From: Mucilaginibacter mali
GTDB lineage: Bacteria > Bacteroidota > Bacteroidia > Sphingobacteriales > Sphingobacteriaceae
DNA length: 64,000 nucleotides
Assembly: GCF_013283875.1 (NCBI RefSeq)
Contig: NZ_CP054139.1
Coordinates: 3,720,001 to 3,784,000, forward strand
Direction: 5' to 3'
Of this stretch, positions 9,559 to 18,516 are shown piece after piece (the stretch's first letter is position 1; each line of letters starts with the position of its first letter). A program made the translations under genes and the position numbers. The notes beneath the pieces were generated by a model. It was not told where the DNA came from. It ran no database searches and worked only from the letters and a program-made list of their open reading frames with translations.

Positions 9559-10770
9559 CTATCTTTTGGTTAGCGTATAACTCCCCACTTCCGCGCCCGA
9601 ATCATTTAACATGCTTACTTTTAGCTGCTCTTTATTGGCAACTACTTTTGTTATCGTCCGGGTGCCCGTTTGAGGCCCGCCGCCAATAATAATGGGATAG
9701 CTGTTTAAGCCGCTGGCCGGCGCATGCACCTTATAGGTATGCGTATGCCCGCTCAAAACAATATCTACTTTAGCGCGGTTCATAATGGGTTCAAAAACTT
9801 TAGTGCAGTGAACAGGCCCATGCGCATCGCCCGAATAACGGGGCGGAATATGCATTAATACCACACGGAAAGCCGCTTTTTTAAACTCTTTGCGGTTAAC
9901 TTCCTGTTCAAGCCAGGCTGCCTGTTCTTCCCGGTAGCGGTCAAAATCAACCAGGTCGGCATATACCGGGTGCGTGTCTTCTTTATCTTCTCCGGTATCC
10001 AGTATCACAAAGCGTACCGGGCCTAAGGTAAATGCCGCGTTAGCCACATTGTCAAAATAGTCGGCTAAATTCCTGGCGAATTTACCCCGGGTCTCATGGT
10101 TACCCCTCACGTATACAAACGGCGTTGTTTTAGCAAAAAGATCTACACATGGCTTTAGCATGTGGTTTATAATTTGCTGTTCATCTGTTTGATAATCAAA
10201 AACATCACCATTAAAGAAAACAAAATCACGTTGATTCCCCTTATCCAGCTTTAAAAGATCAGGGATGGAGTTTGGCCTGTCGTGAATATCATTCAGCATT
10301 ACAAAGGAGATCTCGTTTTTCTTCAGATCAGGGTTTACAAATGATTCTACCGCGCCTGAAACCGTTTTCCCATAAGTAACTTTATATGGCTGAAAATCTG
10401 TTATTTCCTTCGAAACTATTTTATAATAATACGTACAATTTGGTTTCAGATCTTTTAACCGGATACAATTTAAGCGCTCCGCCGGCTTTAATCCTAATTT
10501 TCCATCACCATAAGCCTTTTTATCCAGGTTGTTTTGCGATTCGCCGTACTCTACCCAGCTATTACAGTTTTTAGTAGTTATCCATAAAACCGACATTTCA
10601 TTATTAAAATCGGTTTGCAGATAGGGCCCGGCAGCAATCTCAAGGGCTTTATCATCAGCCACGGTTGGACTTGCGGTGGCTATTACCGGATTTAATAGAG
10701 AGATGCCCCCTATTGTCAATCCTGTTTTAAGGAAATTTCTCCGGTTTCCGGTTGATATATTGTTTTTCAT
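9559..10770 (-). CDS. Exported metallophosphatase (purple-acid-phosphatase-like)
   Basis: The chosen start MKNNISTGNRRNFLKTGLTIG gives a twin-arginine-like signal; an upstream ATG at 10794 adds eight residues of no clear value. An N-terminal fibronectin-like domain (residues about 40-130) precedes a calcineurin-like metallophosphoesterase domain. Its motifs are MLNDIHDRP, FFNGDVFDY, VRGNHETRG, VVLMHIPPRY and LSGHTHTYKVH, which supply the metal-binding Asp, Asn and His residues. It is the first gene of the operon with GH109 and the kinase, and is preceded by an operator-like site at 10901. It may strip phosphate from sugar phosphates or phosphorylated glycans in the periplasm; that is inference. 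Confidence 0.85.
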   Translation of the reverse strand: MKNNISTGNRRNFLKTGLTIGGISLLNPVIATASPTVADDKALEIAAGPYLQTDFNNEMSVLWITTKNCNSWVEYGESQNNLDKKAYGDGKLGLKPAERLNCIRLKDLKPNCTYYYKIVSKEITDFQPYKVTYGKTVSGAVESFVNPDLKKNEISFVMLNDIHDRPNSIPDLLKLDKGNQRDFVFFNGDVFDYQTDEQQIINHMLKPCVDLFAKTTPFVYVRGNHETRGKFARNLADYFDNVANAAFTLGPVRFVILDTGEDKEDTHPVYADLVDFDRYREEQAAWLEQEVNRKEFKKAAFRVVLMHIPPRYSGDAHGPVHCTKVFEPIMNRAKVDIVLSGHTHTYKVHAPASGLNSYPIIIGGGPQTGTRTITKVVANKEQLKVSMLNDSGAEVGSYTLTKR

Positions 10771-10898
10771 GTATCTAAATTTCGGTGGCGGCATTACAGC
10801 TACCTGCTTTTTACGATAGGCTTAAAATGTGGCTTATTATTGTCGTTCGAATGTACATACACTTTAAATCCTGAGAAGAAAATATCAGTCCCTAAGAT

Positions 10899-10914
10899 TG
10901 CGCAAACGTTTGAT
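10899..10914. promoter_or_regulatory. Operator-like site upstream of the phosphatase operon
   Basis: TGCGCAAACGTTTGAT carries the same 12-bp core (10901-10912) as the two susC sites. It sits about 130 bp upstream of the phosphatase start. On the minus strand its TTTG lies 18 nt before TATTTTCT, a possible -7 element. The same regulator could therefore control the susC and phosphatase operons together. Confidence 0.62.
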
Positions 10915-10974
10915 TTGGTTGCGTTTTCGCCCGAAAAATGATATTGCTTGAGCAACACCGGCATCAATACGTTC

Positions 10975-11649
10975 TTACAGTTCGACAGGTATTTCAAAAC
11001 GCTCGAATACGCCGGTTCCAAAATATTCCGGACGGTGAAAATCGGGATTAGTAGCATGCACCGCGTTCCAGGCCAGGTAATGCGGAACTGGCAGGTCATC
11101 GCCGCATTTAAAAAAATTAAGGCGACAGGTCATCCCCCCAAAACCCTCAATTTGATGAAACTCGAAAACTGCTGTCGGGATAGCTATGGTTAGCTCCCAT
11201 TCAAATAGCTGATCCTGCTGGTTAAACTTTACCGAGGTTTCAGTACGGATCAGCCCGAGCAGTTGACGGTTTAGAAACTTCCTGTTGGTTTTGCCGCAAC
11301 CATATTCTCCCAAAACGGTACCGGCACAATTAAACTCCAGGTTATAATAGTTCAGGTCATGTTCAAACGCGATAAAACACTCAACGCAACTATCTTTATA
11401 CACCGGATCATTAATATTTCGATGAACCGCTGCAATATCCCTCTCCCTGACGTAATATTTCAAAAAGAGCATATCCCGGCTGTGCCCAATTGCAAAGCTG
11501 ACTACCGGCTTCGGCTGTACATCCAGCCAAAGCAGATGCGACAATGATTGTTTAGTAAAATTATCCAACCGGGCGCCAATACCTGAGATCGTATCGGCCT
11601 GTGGCTTGTAGGCCATAAATGGAATAATTAAGTTATTTGATCTGTTCAT
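10975..11649 (-). CDS. CBM9-like carbohydrate-binding protein
   Basis: A 224-residue protein with no obvious signal peptide. The sequence resembles the carbohydrate-binding family 9-like domain: LWLDVQPKPVVSFAIGHS, a central VYKDSCVECFIAFEHDLNYYNLEFNCAG segment, WELTIAIPTAVF, and a C-terminal NAVHATNPDFHRPEYFGTGVF. Such stand-alone proteins are common in Bacteroidota sugar loci, and their exact role is unsettled. It is the last gene of the GH3-NagB-MFS-GalE operon, 51 bp after galE, and is followed by the 10899 operator of the next operon. Confidence 0.75.
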   Translation of the reverse strand: MNRSNNLIIPFMAYKPQADTISGIGARLDNFTKQSLSHLLWLDVQPKPVVSFAIGHSRDMLFLKYYVRERDIAAVHRNINDPVYKDSCVECFIAFEHDLNYYNLEFNCAGTVLGEYGCGKTNRKFLNRQLLGLIRTETSVKFNQQDQLFEWELTIAIPTAVFEFHQIEGFGGMTCRLNFFKCGDDLPVPHYLAWNAVHATNPDFHRPEYFGTGVFERFEIPVEL

Positions 11650-11700
11650 CTGTATGATGTTCTATTACAGTTTTTTATAAATTTACTTTGTTTATCGCAA

Positions 11701-12735
11701 TTACGCGTCCTGCAATTCGGTAGCTTTCAGGTATTTTTCCCATGCCCAGGCAGATCGCATCATTTCATCTATCCCCAATGTTGCCTTCCAGCTAAGCAAA
11801 CGGGCAGCCTTGCTTACATCGCCCCAAACCTTTTCTATATCGCCAGCCCTTCTCTCGCCGGTTTTGAAGATCAGTTTTTCGCCTGTGGTTTTATTAAACG
11901 CGTTAATAGCCTCCAACACTGAATAGCCATTACCAGTACCGATGTTAAACACATCGTATTTTACCTCCTTTTGCTCTTCCAGGTATTTCAGTGCGGCAAC
12001 ATGCGCCTTAGCTAAATCTACCACATGGATAAAATCGCGGATGCAACTGCCATCAGGCGTATTATAATCCCGGCCGAAAACGGTAAGCGGGCCTCTTTTG
12101 CCACTTGCACTTTGGGTGATAAAGGGCACCAGGTTTTGGGGAACCCCTCGCGGCAACTCACCGATCAGCGCCGAGGCATGCGCACCAACCGGGTTGAAGT
12201 ATCGCAGCGAAACGATCTGGTAATTATCGGCAGTCCGGGCCACATCCTTCAATATTTCCTCGGCCACCTGCTTGGTATTACCATAAGGCGATTCCGCCTT
12301 CTTTATGGGTGCATCTTCAGAAACCGGTAACACATCGGGCTGACCGTAAACCGTACAGCTTGACGAAAAAACAAAAGCCACCTGCCGTTGCGCAAAACAT
12401 TGCAGCACATTGATCAGCGAACCGAAATTATTATCGTAATACTTTAAGGGTTGCTCAACCGATTCGCCCACGGCTTTAAACGCGGCGAAATGGATCACCC
12501 CGGCAATATCCTGCTGATGCTCCATAAAAGCGTTAAACCTTAACTTATCGCACAGGTCAATTTCATAAAACTCGGGCGTTACCCCAGTGATCTGCCTGAT
12601 CTGCTCCAGCACCTTTATGTCTGAGTTAGACAGGTTATCGATAATAACCGGGTGGTAACCGGCATTGATCAGCTCGACCACCGTGTGCGAACCAATATAA
12701 CCCGTACCGCCGGTAACCAATATCTTCTTTTTCAT
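11701..12735 (-). CDS. galE: UDP-glucose/UDP-N-acetylglucosamine 4-epimerase
   Basis: A 344-residue short-chain dehydrogenase/reductase of the GalE family. It has the NAD-binding GGTGYIGSH motif at residues 8-16, SSSCTVYG with the active-site Ser/Thr, and the catalytic YGNTK motif near residue 151. GalE interconverts UDP-Glc and UDP-Gal, and many homologues also convert UDP-GlcNAc and UDP-GalNAc. Its place between a sugar transporter and hexosamine enzymes favours a role in GalNAc/Gal catabolism. It follows the MFS gene by 12 bp in a five-gene operon. Confidence 0.93.
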   Translation of the reverse strand: MKKKILVTGGTGYIGSHTVVELINAGYHPVIIDNLSNSDIKVLEQIRQITGVTPEFYEIDLCDKLRFNAFMEHQQDIAGVIHFAAFKAVGESVEQPLKYYDNNFGSLINVLQCFAQRQVAFVFSSSCTVYGQPDVLPVSEDAPIKKAESPYGNTKQVAEEILKDVARTADNYQIVSLRYFNPVGAHASALIGELPRGVPQNLVPFITQSASGKRGPLTVFGRDYNTPDGSCIRDFIHVVDLAKAHVAALKYLEEQKEVKYDVFNIGTGNGYSVLEAINAFNKTTGEKLIFKTGERRAGDIEKVWGDVSKAARLLSWKATLGIDEMMRSAWAWEKYLKATELQDA

Positions 12736-12747
12736 GTATGTAATGTG

Positions 12748-14052
12748 TTATGCTTTATATAAACCTGTAGTTCGCTTCCCTATTTTGTATCCAAATGCTG
12801 CATAGTACCCGATAAATAAATAGGCAGGCACCATAATTAAATAAGCGCTCCGGGTATCGTAAGCATCGGCCAGTGCGCCGTAGATAAGGGGTAATATGGC
12901 GCCACCTGCAATCCCCATGATCAGCAACGATGAGCCAATTTTTGTAAAACGGCCCAAACCATTTAAGGCCAGGGGCCACAATGCGGGCCACATTAGCGAG
13001 TTGGCCAGCCCCAACAGCGAGATAAACAATACCGATGCCATGCCCTGCGTAAATACGGCCAGCAGTGCAAACACCACACCCAGTATCGCCGAAAAACATA
13101 AGGCTTTGTCCTGCGTAAAATAGCGGGGGATGCATACAATACCTACCAGGTAACCCACGATCATACAGGAAAGGGTAATGGTAGAGAAAAACCGGGCAGT
13201 TGCTAAACTGATACCCTGCGAAACGCCATAACTAATGATGGTATCACCAGCCATTACCTCTACCCCTACATACAGGAACAAAGCTAATACACCAAGCAAC
13301 AGGTGCGGAAACTGAAATACGCTTCGCTTATTGCTGTTAGCCGCCAACAGGGCCTCGTCTTCATGCTCGGTATCAATCTCGGGCAGCGGCGAGCGGTAAA
13401 CCCATACCGTCAATATCAGTAATACAACGATCATGATGACATAAGGCATGATCACCCTTGATGAAAGTTCGCTCAGGGCCTCTGCACGCTGGGTAGCGGT
13501 CATGGTTAATAGTTTTGCTTTTAATTCATCGGCACCTTTTAAGGTGATTGCTCCCAGTACTAATGGCGCGATAGCCCCGGCTACTTTATTACAAATACCC
13601 ATGATACTTATCCTGCGGGCAGCGCTCTCTGCAGGACCCAAGACGGTAATGTATGGATTGGATGCCGTTTGCAATAAGGCTAAACCTGTGCCTTGTATAA
13701 ACAAACCCAGCAGGAACAGCGAATACACGCGCGTGTTAGCAGCCGGGATAAATACCAGTGCACCAACCGCCATTACCAGCAAGCCCAGGGCCATCCCTTT
13801 TTTAAAGCCGGTATATTTAAGCAGCGCGCCCGATGGTATGGCCATTACAAAATACGAGATGTAAAAAGCCCCGGCAACCAGGTACGATTCGAGGTTGTTT
13901 AACTCGCAGGCCATTTTCAGATACGGTATCAATACCGAATTGAGCCAGGTTACAAAACCGAAAATGAAGAACAATACACCGATGATCAGTATCGGAGGGA
14001 TGCCAGCCTTTTGTTGGCTTGTGGTGGCAGAAGGAGTGGTTTGAGATACCAT
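12748..14052 (-). CDS. FucP/NagP-type sugar:H+ symporter (MFS)
   Basis: A 434-residue inner-membrane transporter with about 12 hydrophobic segments. FucP-family signatures are FFIFGFVTWLNSVLIPYLK in helix 1, GTGLALLQTASNPYITVLGP, and ARRISIMGICNKVAGAIAPLVLG. Family members carry fucose, glucose/galactose or GlcNAc. With NagB and GalE on either side, an amino sugar is the likely cargo, but the sequence alone does not decide. It is translated 18 bp after the NagB-like gene. Confidence 0.9.
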   Translation of the reverse strand: MVSQTTPSATTSQQKAGIPPILIIGVLFFIFGFVTWLNSVLIPYLKMACELNNLESYLVAGAFYISYFVMAIPSGALLKYTGFKKGMALGLLVMAVGALVFIPAANTRVYSLFLLGLFIQGTGLALLQTASNPYITVLGPAESAARRISIMGICNKVAGAIAPLVLGAITLKGADELKAKLLTMTATQRAEALSELSSRVIMPYVIMIVVLLILTVWVYRSPLPEIDTEHEDEALLAANSNKRSVFQFPHLLLGVLALFLYVGVEVMAGDTIISYGVSQGISLATARFFSTITLSCMIVGYLVGIVCIPRYFTQDKALCFSAILGVVFALLAVFTQGMASVLFISLLGLANSLMWPALWPLALNGLGRFTKIGSSLLIMGIAGGAILPLIYGALADAYDTRSAYLIMVPAYLFIGYYAAFGYKIGKRTTGLYKA

Positions 14053-14070
14053 ATTGCGTTGTTTTTTAAA

Positions 14071-15990
14071 TTAAAAGATCCATCTTTTGAAAGCTTCTAT
14101 CGCTTCGTAATTAGCCAGGCCCAGTTCATCATAAGCGCGGGCAGTTTCGCCGGTGCGGTGCTCGGCCCTTACCCAAAACTCGCGGGCATCATCGCCGGGA
14201 AATACGGGTACATCTTTTTGCGACTGATGCTTGAAAATAGCTTCTCGTTTACGTTTCACTTCTTCGGGCGAGAGCGGCACGGCCATTTCTATCTCGTGTA
14301 TCTCAAACTCGTGCCATGCGCCACGGTACAACCACAGCCAGCAGTCTTTAGCCCATTCGTCAGTAGCTTTCAGGCGGTTTAGCGCTTCAAGAATAATATC
14401 AAAACATACTTTATGCGTGCCATGCGGATCGGCAAAATCGCCGGCGGCAAATACCTGGTGTGGTTTTATGGCGCGCAGCAGATCCATGGTTTGCACAATA
14501 TCGTCTTCAAAGCTCACCTGTTTGCTGGTCTTCAACCTGTCGTAAAAAGGCAGGGCCTGGAAGTGGATCCGCTCGTCCGGTAAACCCGCAAAGCGGGCGC
14601 CCGCGATAGCCTCCCCTTTCCTGATCAGCCCTTTAATGGTTTGCACCGGTTTGGGGTCGGTTTGGTTGGGCTGCTTGGTTTTAAAGAAAGCGCGCATATC
14701 ATCATACAAAGCCTTCAGCACGGTAGTATCCCGGCCCTGGCTTTGTTCAAAATCCATGCTGAATTCTACATAACGCAGCACATCATCATCCCAAACGGCC
14801 GTATTGCCCGATGTTTGGTAAGCCACATGCACCTCATGCCCCTGGTCGGCTAGGCGGATAAAAGTGCCCCCCATCGAGATTACATCATCATCCGGGTGCG
14901 GCGAGAAAACGATGGAGCGTTTCTTTGCAGGCTGCGCGCGTTCGGGGCGTTGCCTGTCGTCGGCATCGGGTTTACCTCCCGGCCAGCCGGTAATGGTATG
15001 CTGCACCTTGTTAAAAATATCGATATTGATATTGTACACTGGCCCTTTTTCTGTAGCCAGTTGGGCCATGCCGTGGTTATTATAATCTTCCTCCGTCAGT
15101 TTCAGAATAGGTTTTTTTAGCGTTTGCGCCAGCCAGATCACCGCTTTTTTTACCAGTTGGGCATCCCAAATGCAATCCTTAACCAGCCAGGGCGTATCAA
15201 AGCGGGTCAGTTCGCTGGCCGCGCCGGTATCCAAAATAAACTCTACATTGTCTGATAGTTGCAGGAAAGTAGCCGGTACATCGGCCGAAATTTCTCCCTC
15301 AACCGCTTTTTTAATAATGCTGGCCTTCTTTGCATTCCAGGCCATCAGGATAATTTCGCGGGCTTTAAAAATTGTACCCACACCCATGGTAATGGCTTTG
15401 GTGGGTACATTCTCTTTCCCGCCAAAATCGCGCGAGGCATCGCTGCGGGTCAGGTCGTTCAGGGTTACCAGGCGTGTACCCGAATTTGGCGCCGAACCCG
15501 GCTCGTTAAAACCAATGTGGCCGGTACGGCCAATACCCAGTAATTGTATATCAAGCCCTTTATAAGCGCTTATCTTTTGCTCGTAGGCCAGGCAAAACGC
15601 CTCCACCTTTTCCCGCGAAAGCGCGCCATCGGGGATATGCACATTCGCTTTATCGATATCGATATGATCGAACAGATGCTTGTTCATAAAGCTTACGTAG
15701 CTCTGCTCGGCATCCGGCTGCATCGGATAGTATTCGTCGAGGTTAAAGGTTACCACGTTTTTAAAGCTTAATCCCTCCTCGAGGTGCAGGCGCACCAGTT
15801 CCTGGTAAACCTGTATGGGCGTAACGCCCGTGGCCAGGCCTAATACCGCTTGTTCGCCGGTTTGTTGCCTGGCCAATATCAGGTCGGCAATACGGCGCGC
15901 TACAGCCTTACTGGCTGCAACCTGGTTGGAGAATATGGTTACCGGCAGTTTTTCGTACCGGGTTTCTTCTAATAAATTTAATCGTGACAT
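14071..15990 (-). CDS. nagB: Glucosamine-6-phosphate deaminase fused to a PIG-L/LmbE deacetylase domain
   Basis: Residues about 15-290 are NagB: GLATGVTPIQVYQELV, the active-site FNLDEYY (Asp85), and GIGRTGHIGFNEPGS at 152-166. NagB converts glucosamine-6-phosphate to fructose-6-phosphate and ammonia. Residues about 358-639 form a second domain with the PIG-L zinc-deacetylase motif SPHPDDDVISMGG (365-376) and a downstream DPHGTHKVC motif carrying the third ligand. This 640-residue fusion is common in Bacteroidota and may pair a sugar N-deacetylation step with deamination. The deacetylase substrate is unknown. It lies 18 bp after the GH3 gene. Confidence 0.9.
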   Translation of the reverse strand: MSRLNLLEETRYEKLPVTIFSNQVAASKAVARRIADLILARQQTGEQAVLGLATGVTPIQVYQELVRLHLEEGLSFKNVVTFNLDEYYPMQPDAEQSYVSFMNKHLFDHIDIDKANVHIPDGALSREKVEAFCLAYEQKISAYKGLDIQLLGIGRTGHIGFNEPGSAPNSGTRLVTLNDLTRSDASRDFGGKENVPTKAITMGVGTIFKAREIILMAWNAKKASIIKKAVEGEISADVPATFLQLSDNVEFILDTGAASELTRFDTPWLVKDCIWDAQLVKKAVIWLAQTLKKPILKLTEEDYNNHGMAQLATEKGPVYNINIDIFNKVQHTITGWPGGKPDADDRQRPERAQPAKKRSIVFSPHPDDDVISMGGTFIRLADQGHEVHVAYQTSGNTAVWDDDVLRYVEFSMDFEQSQGRDTTVLKALYDDMRAFFKTKQPNQTDPKPVQTIKGLIRKGEAIAGARFAGLPDERIHFQALPFYDRLKTSKQVSFEDDIVQTMDLLRAIKPHQVFAAGDFADPHGTHKVCFDIILEALNRLKATDEWAKDCWLWLYRGAWHEFEIHEIEMAVPLSPEEVKRKREAIFKHQSQKDVPVFPGDDAREFWVRAEHRTGETARAYDELGLANYEAIEAFKRWIF

Positions 15991-16008
15991 ATTTTTTAAT
16001 AATGCTGC

Positions 16009-18390
16009 CTATTTAATAAAAAAGCTACGTGTTTGCCTGATATCGGCCGAGGATGAACCGGCCATTACTTTAAACTCGCCGGGTTCAAGTACAAACTCCA
16101 TTTTTCGGTTATATAGCTTCAATTCTTCCCGTGGGATGCTGAAGTGCAAGCTGCGTTTCTCGCCGGGAGCAAGATGTACGCGATCGAATCCTTTTAACAG
16201 TTTCTCGTAAGTGGTTACCGAACTTAGTACATCGCGGATATAGATCTGAACTACTTCATCCCCTGCCACTTTGCCGGTATTGGTTACATCGACGGTTACC
16301 TGAATATCGGCCCCATCTTTTTCCACCGGCGCTATGCTCAGGTTACTATAGGCAAAACTGGTATAACTTAACCCGAAACCAAACGGATACAACAGCCCCT
16401 TGGCTTTCGCTTCTTCACCGTCATCAGTTTGCGCGCTGGGCTTGGATGGGAAATTCAGCGGCAACTGGCCTACTGCTTTAGGAAAAGTAAGCGTTAGTTT
16501 GCCGCCGGGGTTATAATCGCCAAACAGTACATCGGCAATTGCGGTACCACCTTTTACCCCCGGGTAGCCTGCGTAGATGATACCATCCACATATTTATCT
16601 ATCCAGTTGATGGTCATGGGCTGTGTGCCGATAAGTACCACTACTACTGGCTTGCCAGTGGCTTTTACGGCCTTGATCAGATCTAACTGGTGCCCCGGCA
16701 GATCCAAACTGATACGGCTTTTGTTTTCGCCGGCTGTGCGTGTATTACCACCCAGCACCACTACCACCGCGTCGGCCGATTGGGCTACCTGCACGGCTGA
16801 ATCGACCATGGCCTGCTCGCGTTTGTCCATTGGCTGGGGCAGGATCTCACTTTCGGGCCAGGTTTTATCTACCAGGTCAGCGCCTTTGGTATAGCTTACT
16901 TTATTGTTACCCAGTTTATTTTGGATACCCTGCAATACATTTACACTTGGCGACATCAACGGACCGTAATGCGTATGCGCATAGTCATCGTTTGTTGCAT
17001 TCGGACCGATCACTGCCACACGGTTCAATGTTTTAGACAAAGGCAGGATATTGCCTTTGTTTTTTAACAGCACAATACTCTCCAGCGATGCCTTTAAGGC
17101 CACAGTCTGGTGCGCGGCGCTGTTAACCAGCTTACGGCTTTCGGCAGCATTTTCCACATAAGGATGATCGAACAAACCCAGTTTAAACTTTACCCGCAAC
17201 ACATCTTTAACGCGGCTATTAATGGTATCTATAGGGATACGGCCCTCATTAACCAGTTGTCGCAGATAAATGATGATACTATCGGGTTTACGGAAAGTAG
17301 TACGCACATTCATGCCTGCCATAAAGGCCTGGTAAACGGCATCTTTTAAATTAGCCGCCACATGGTGCTTGCCTGATAGATATTCCAGCGCATCGCTATC
17401 GCTCACCACATAACCTGCAAAATGCATTTCTTCGCGCAAGCGTTTGATCAGCCAGTAATCACTGCCTGAAATGGGGATGCCGTCATAATCGTTATAAGAA
17501 CTCATGACGCCCATTGGAGCAGCTTCCTTAAACACATGTTTAAAAGGATAAAGCAATATATTCTCCACCTCGCGCGGCGCCACCTGCGGATCTGTACGGG
17601 CAAAACCTTCGCGGGCTCCTTTGTTGGCGCTGTAAACAGCAAAGTGCTTAACCGTTGAAGCGATTTGGTTATGATCCTGCATACCCTTTGCCATGGCTAC
17701 ACCCAAACGGGCCACCAGGTAAGGGTCTTCGCCATACGATTCTTCCAAACGGCCCCAGCGCTGGTCGCGGGCCACATCAAGTATAGGGGCATACACGTTG
17801 GTATACCCAAGGGCGCGTGCTTCTTTACCGGTAATTAACCCTTCCTGATAAACCAGGTCTTTGTCCCAGGTCATACCCATATTTAACTGCGTGGGGAAGC
17901 CGGTTGCTTCGTAGGCTTCTACCCCCCGGATACCTTCGTTAGTAAAATCGGTAGGGATACCCAGGCGGGTTTGTTCAATAAAGAAACGCTGGGTTTCATT
18001 CATCGCCCAAATATGTTTTTCCATATTGGCAGCCAGATTTGAGTTTGATAATTTACCCCAGCCGATAAACCCGTTCAGGTGTTCATCAATATTGGCAATG
18101 CCGTCTTTCCAGATCTCGTTCTTCCAACCCGGGGTAGGTAACGAATCTTTTAACACCCGCTTCCAGCCATACAGGGTTGCCATCTGGCAGGTTTTCTCTT
18201 CCAACGTCATTTGCGAAAGCAGGCTGGCGATACGCTCATTAATACCACGCGACGGATCTTCGTAAATATCTTTCCGGCCGTTTTTATTCAGATCTATCCA
18301 ACCCGATCTATAAATACCTTTTTGAGTTTGGGCATTCATGACACCGGGAATGAGCAAAACTGCAACCAGGCCACTTAAAAGCTTTTTCAT
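16009..18390 (-). CDS. Glycoside hydrolase family 3 enzyme (exported)
   Basis: A 793-residue GH3 protein. The signal peptide is residues 1-20 (ending MNAQ). The N-terminal (alpha/beta)8 domain has TLEEKTCQM, the substrate-binding KHFAVYSANKGAREG (248 onward) and the nucleophile in VVSDSDAL, which I place at Asp331. A second alpha/beta sandwich domain and a C-terminal fibronectin-like domain (GDEVVQIYIRDV, about 700-790) complete the usual three-domain build. The family cleaves beta-linked glucose, xylose or GlcNAc. First gene of the operon, 58 bp from a perfect operator palindrome. Confidence 0.93.
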   Translation of the reverse strand: MKKLLSGLVAVLLIPGVMNAQTQKGIYRSGWIDLNKNGRKDIYEDPSRGINERIASLLSQMTLEEKTCQMATLYGWKRVLKDSLPTPGWKNEIWKDGIANIDEHLNGFIGWGKLSNSNLAANMEKHIWAMNETQRFFIEQTRLGIPTDFTNEGIRGVEAYEATGFPTQLNMGMTWDKDLVYQEGLITGKEARALGYTNVYAPILDVARDQRWGRLEESYGEDPYLVARLGVAMAKGMQDHNQIASTVKHFAVYSANKGAREGFARTDPQVAPREVENILLYPFKHVFKEAAPMGVMSSYNDYDGIPISGSDYWLIKRLREEMHFAGYVVSDSDALEYLSGKHHVAANLKDAVYQAFMAGMNVRTTFRKPDSIIIYLRQLVNEGRIPIDTINSRVKDVLRVKFKLGLFDHPYVENAAESRKLVNSAAHQTVALKASLESIVLLKNKGNILPLSKTLNRVAVIGPNATNDDYAHTHYGPLMSPSVNVLQGIQNKLGNNKVSYTKGADLVDKTWPESEILPQPMDKREQAMVDSAVQVAQSADAVVVVLGGNTRTAGENKSRISLDLPGHQLDLIKAVKATGKPVVVVLIGTQPMTINWIDKYVDGIIYAGYPGVKGGTAIADVLFGDYNPGGKLTLTFPKAVGQLPLNFPSKPSAQTDDGEEAKAKGLLYPFGFGLSYTSFAYSNLSIAPVEKDGADIQVTVDVTNTGKVAGDEVVQIYIRDVLSSVTTYEKLLKGFDRVHLAPGEKRSLHFSIPREELKLYNRKMEFVLEPGEFKVMAGSSSADIRQTRSFFIK

Positions 18391-18435
18391 ATTAAAATGT
18401 ATGCGGAAACGCTATTGTTTATAAATGATTTAAAG

Positions 18436-18443
18436 CAAATGTA
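18436..18443 (-). promoter_or_regulatory. -7 promoter element of the GH3 operon
   Basis: Read on the minus strand the octamer is TACATTTG, a full match to the Bacteroidota -7 consensus TAnnTTTG. It lies 46 bp from the GH3 start and five bases from the 26-bp palindrome, which would cover the -33 region. Confidence 0.55.
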
Positions 18444-18447
18444 ATAA

Positions 18448-18473
18448 AATTTGCGTGTGCGCACACGCAAATT
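18448..18473. promoter_or_regulatory. Perfect 26-bp palindrome, operator for the GH3 operon
   Basis: Each half reads AATTTGCGTGTGC from outside to centre, so the two halves form a perfect 26-bp palindrome with a central CpG. It lies between the lacI-type gene stop and the GH3 start, directly upstream of a TACATTTG element. Its outer TTTGCG hexamers face away from each other compared with the CGCAAACGTTTG sites. The adjacent LacI regulator is the natural candidate to bind here. Confidence 0.75.
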
Positions 18474-18516
18474 AAAAATTTTATACCATATAGGCAAATC
18501 ACTCATTTTTAAGCTG

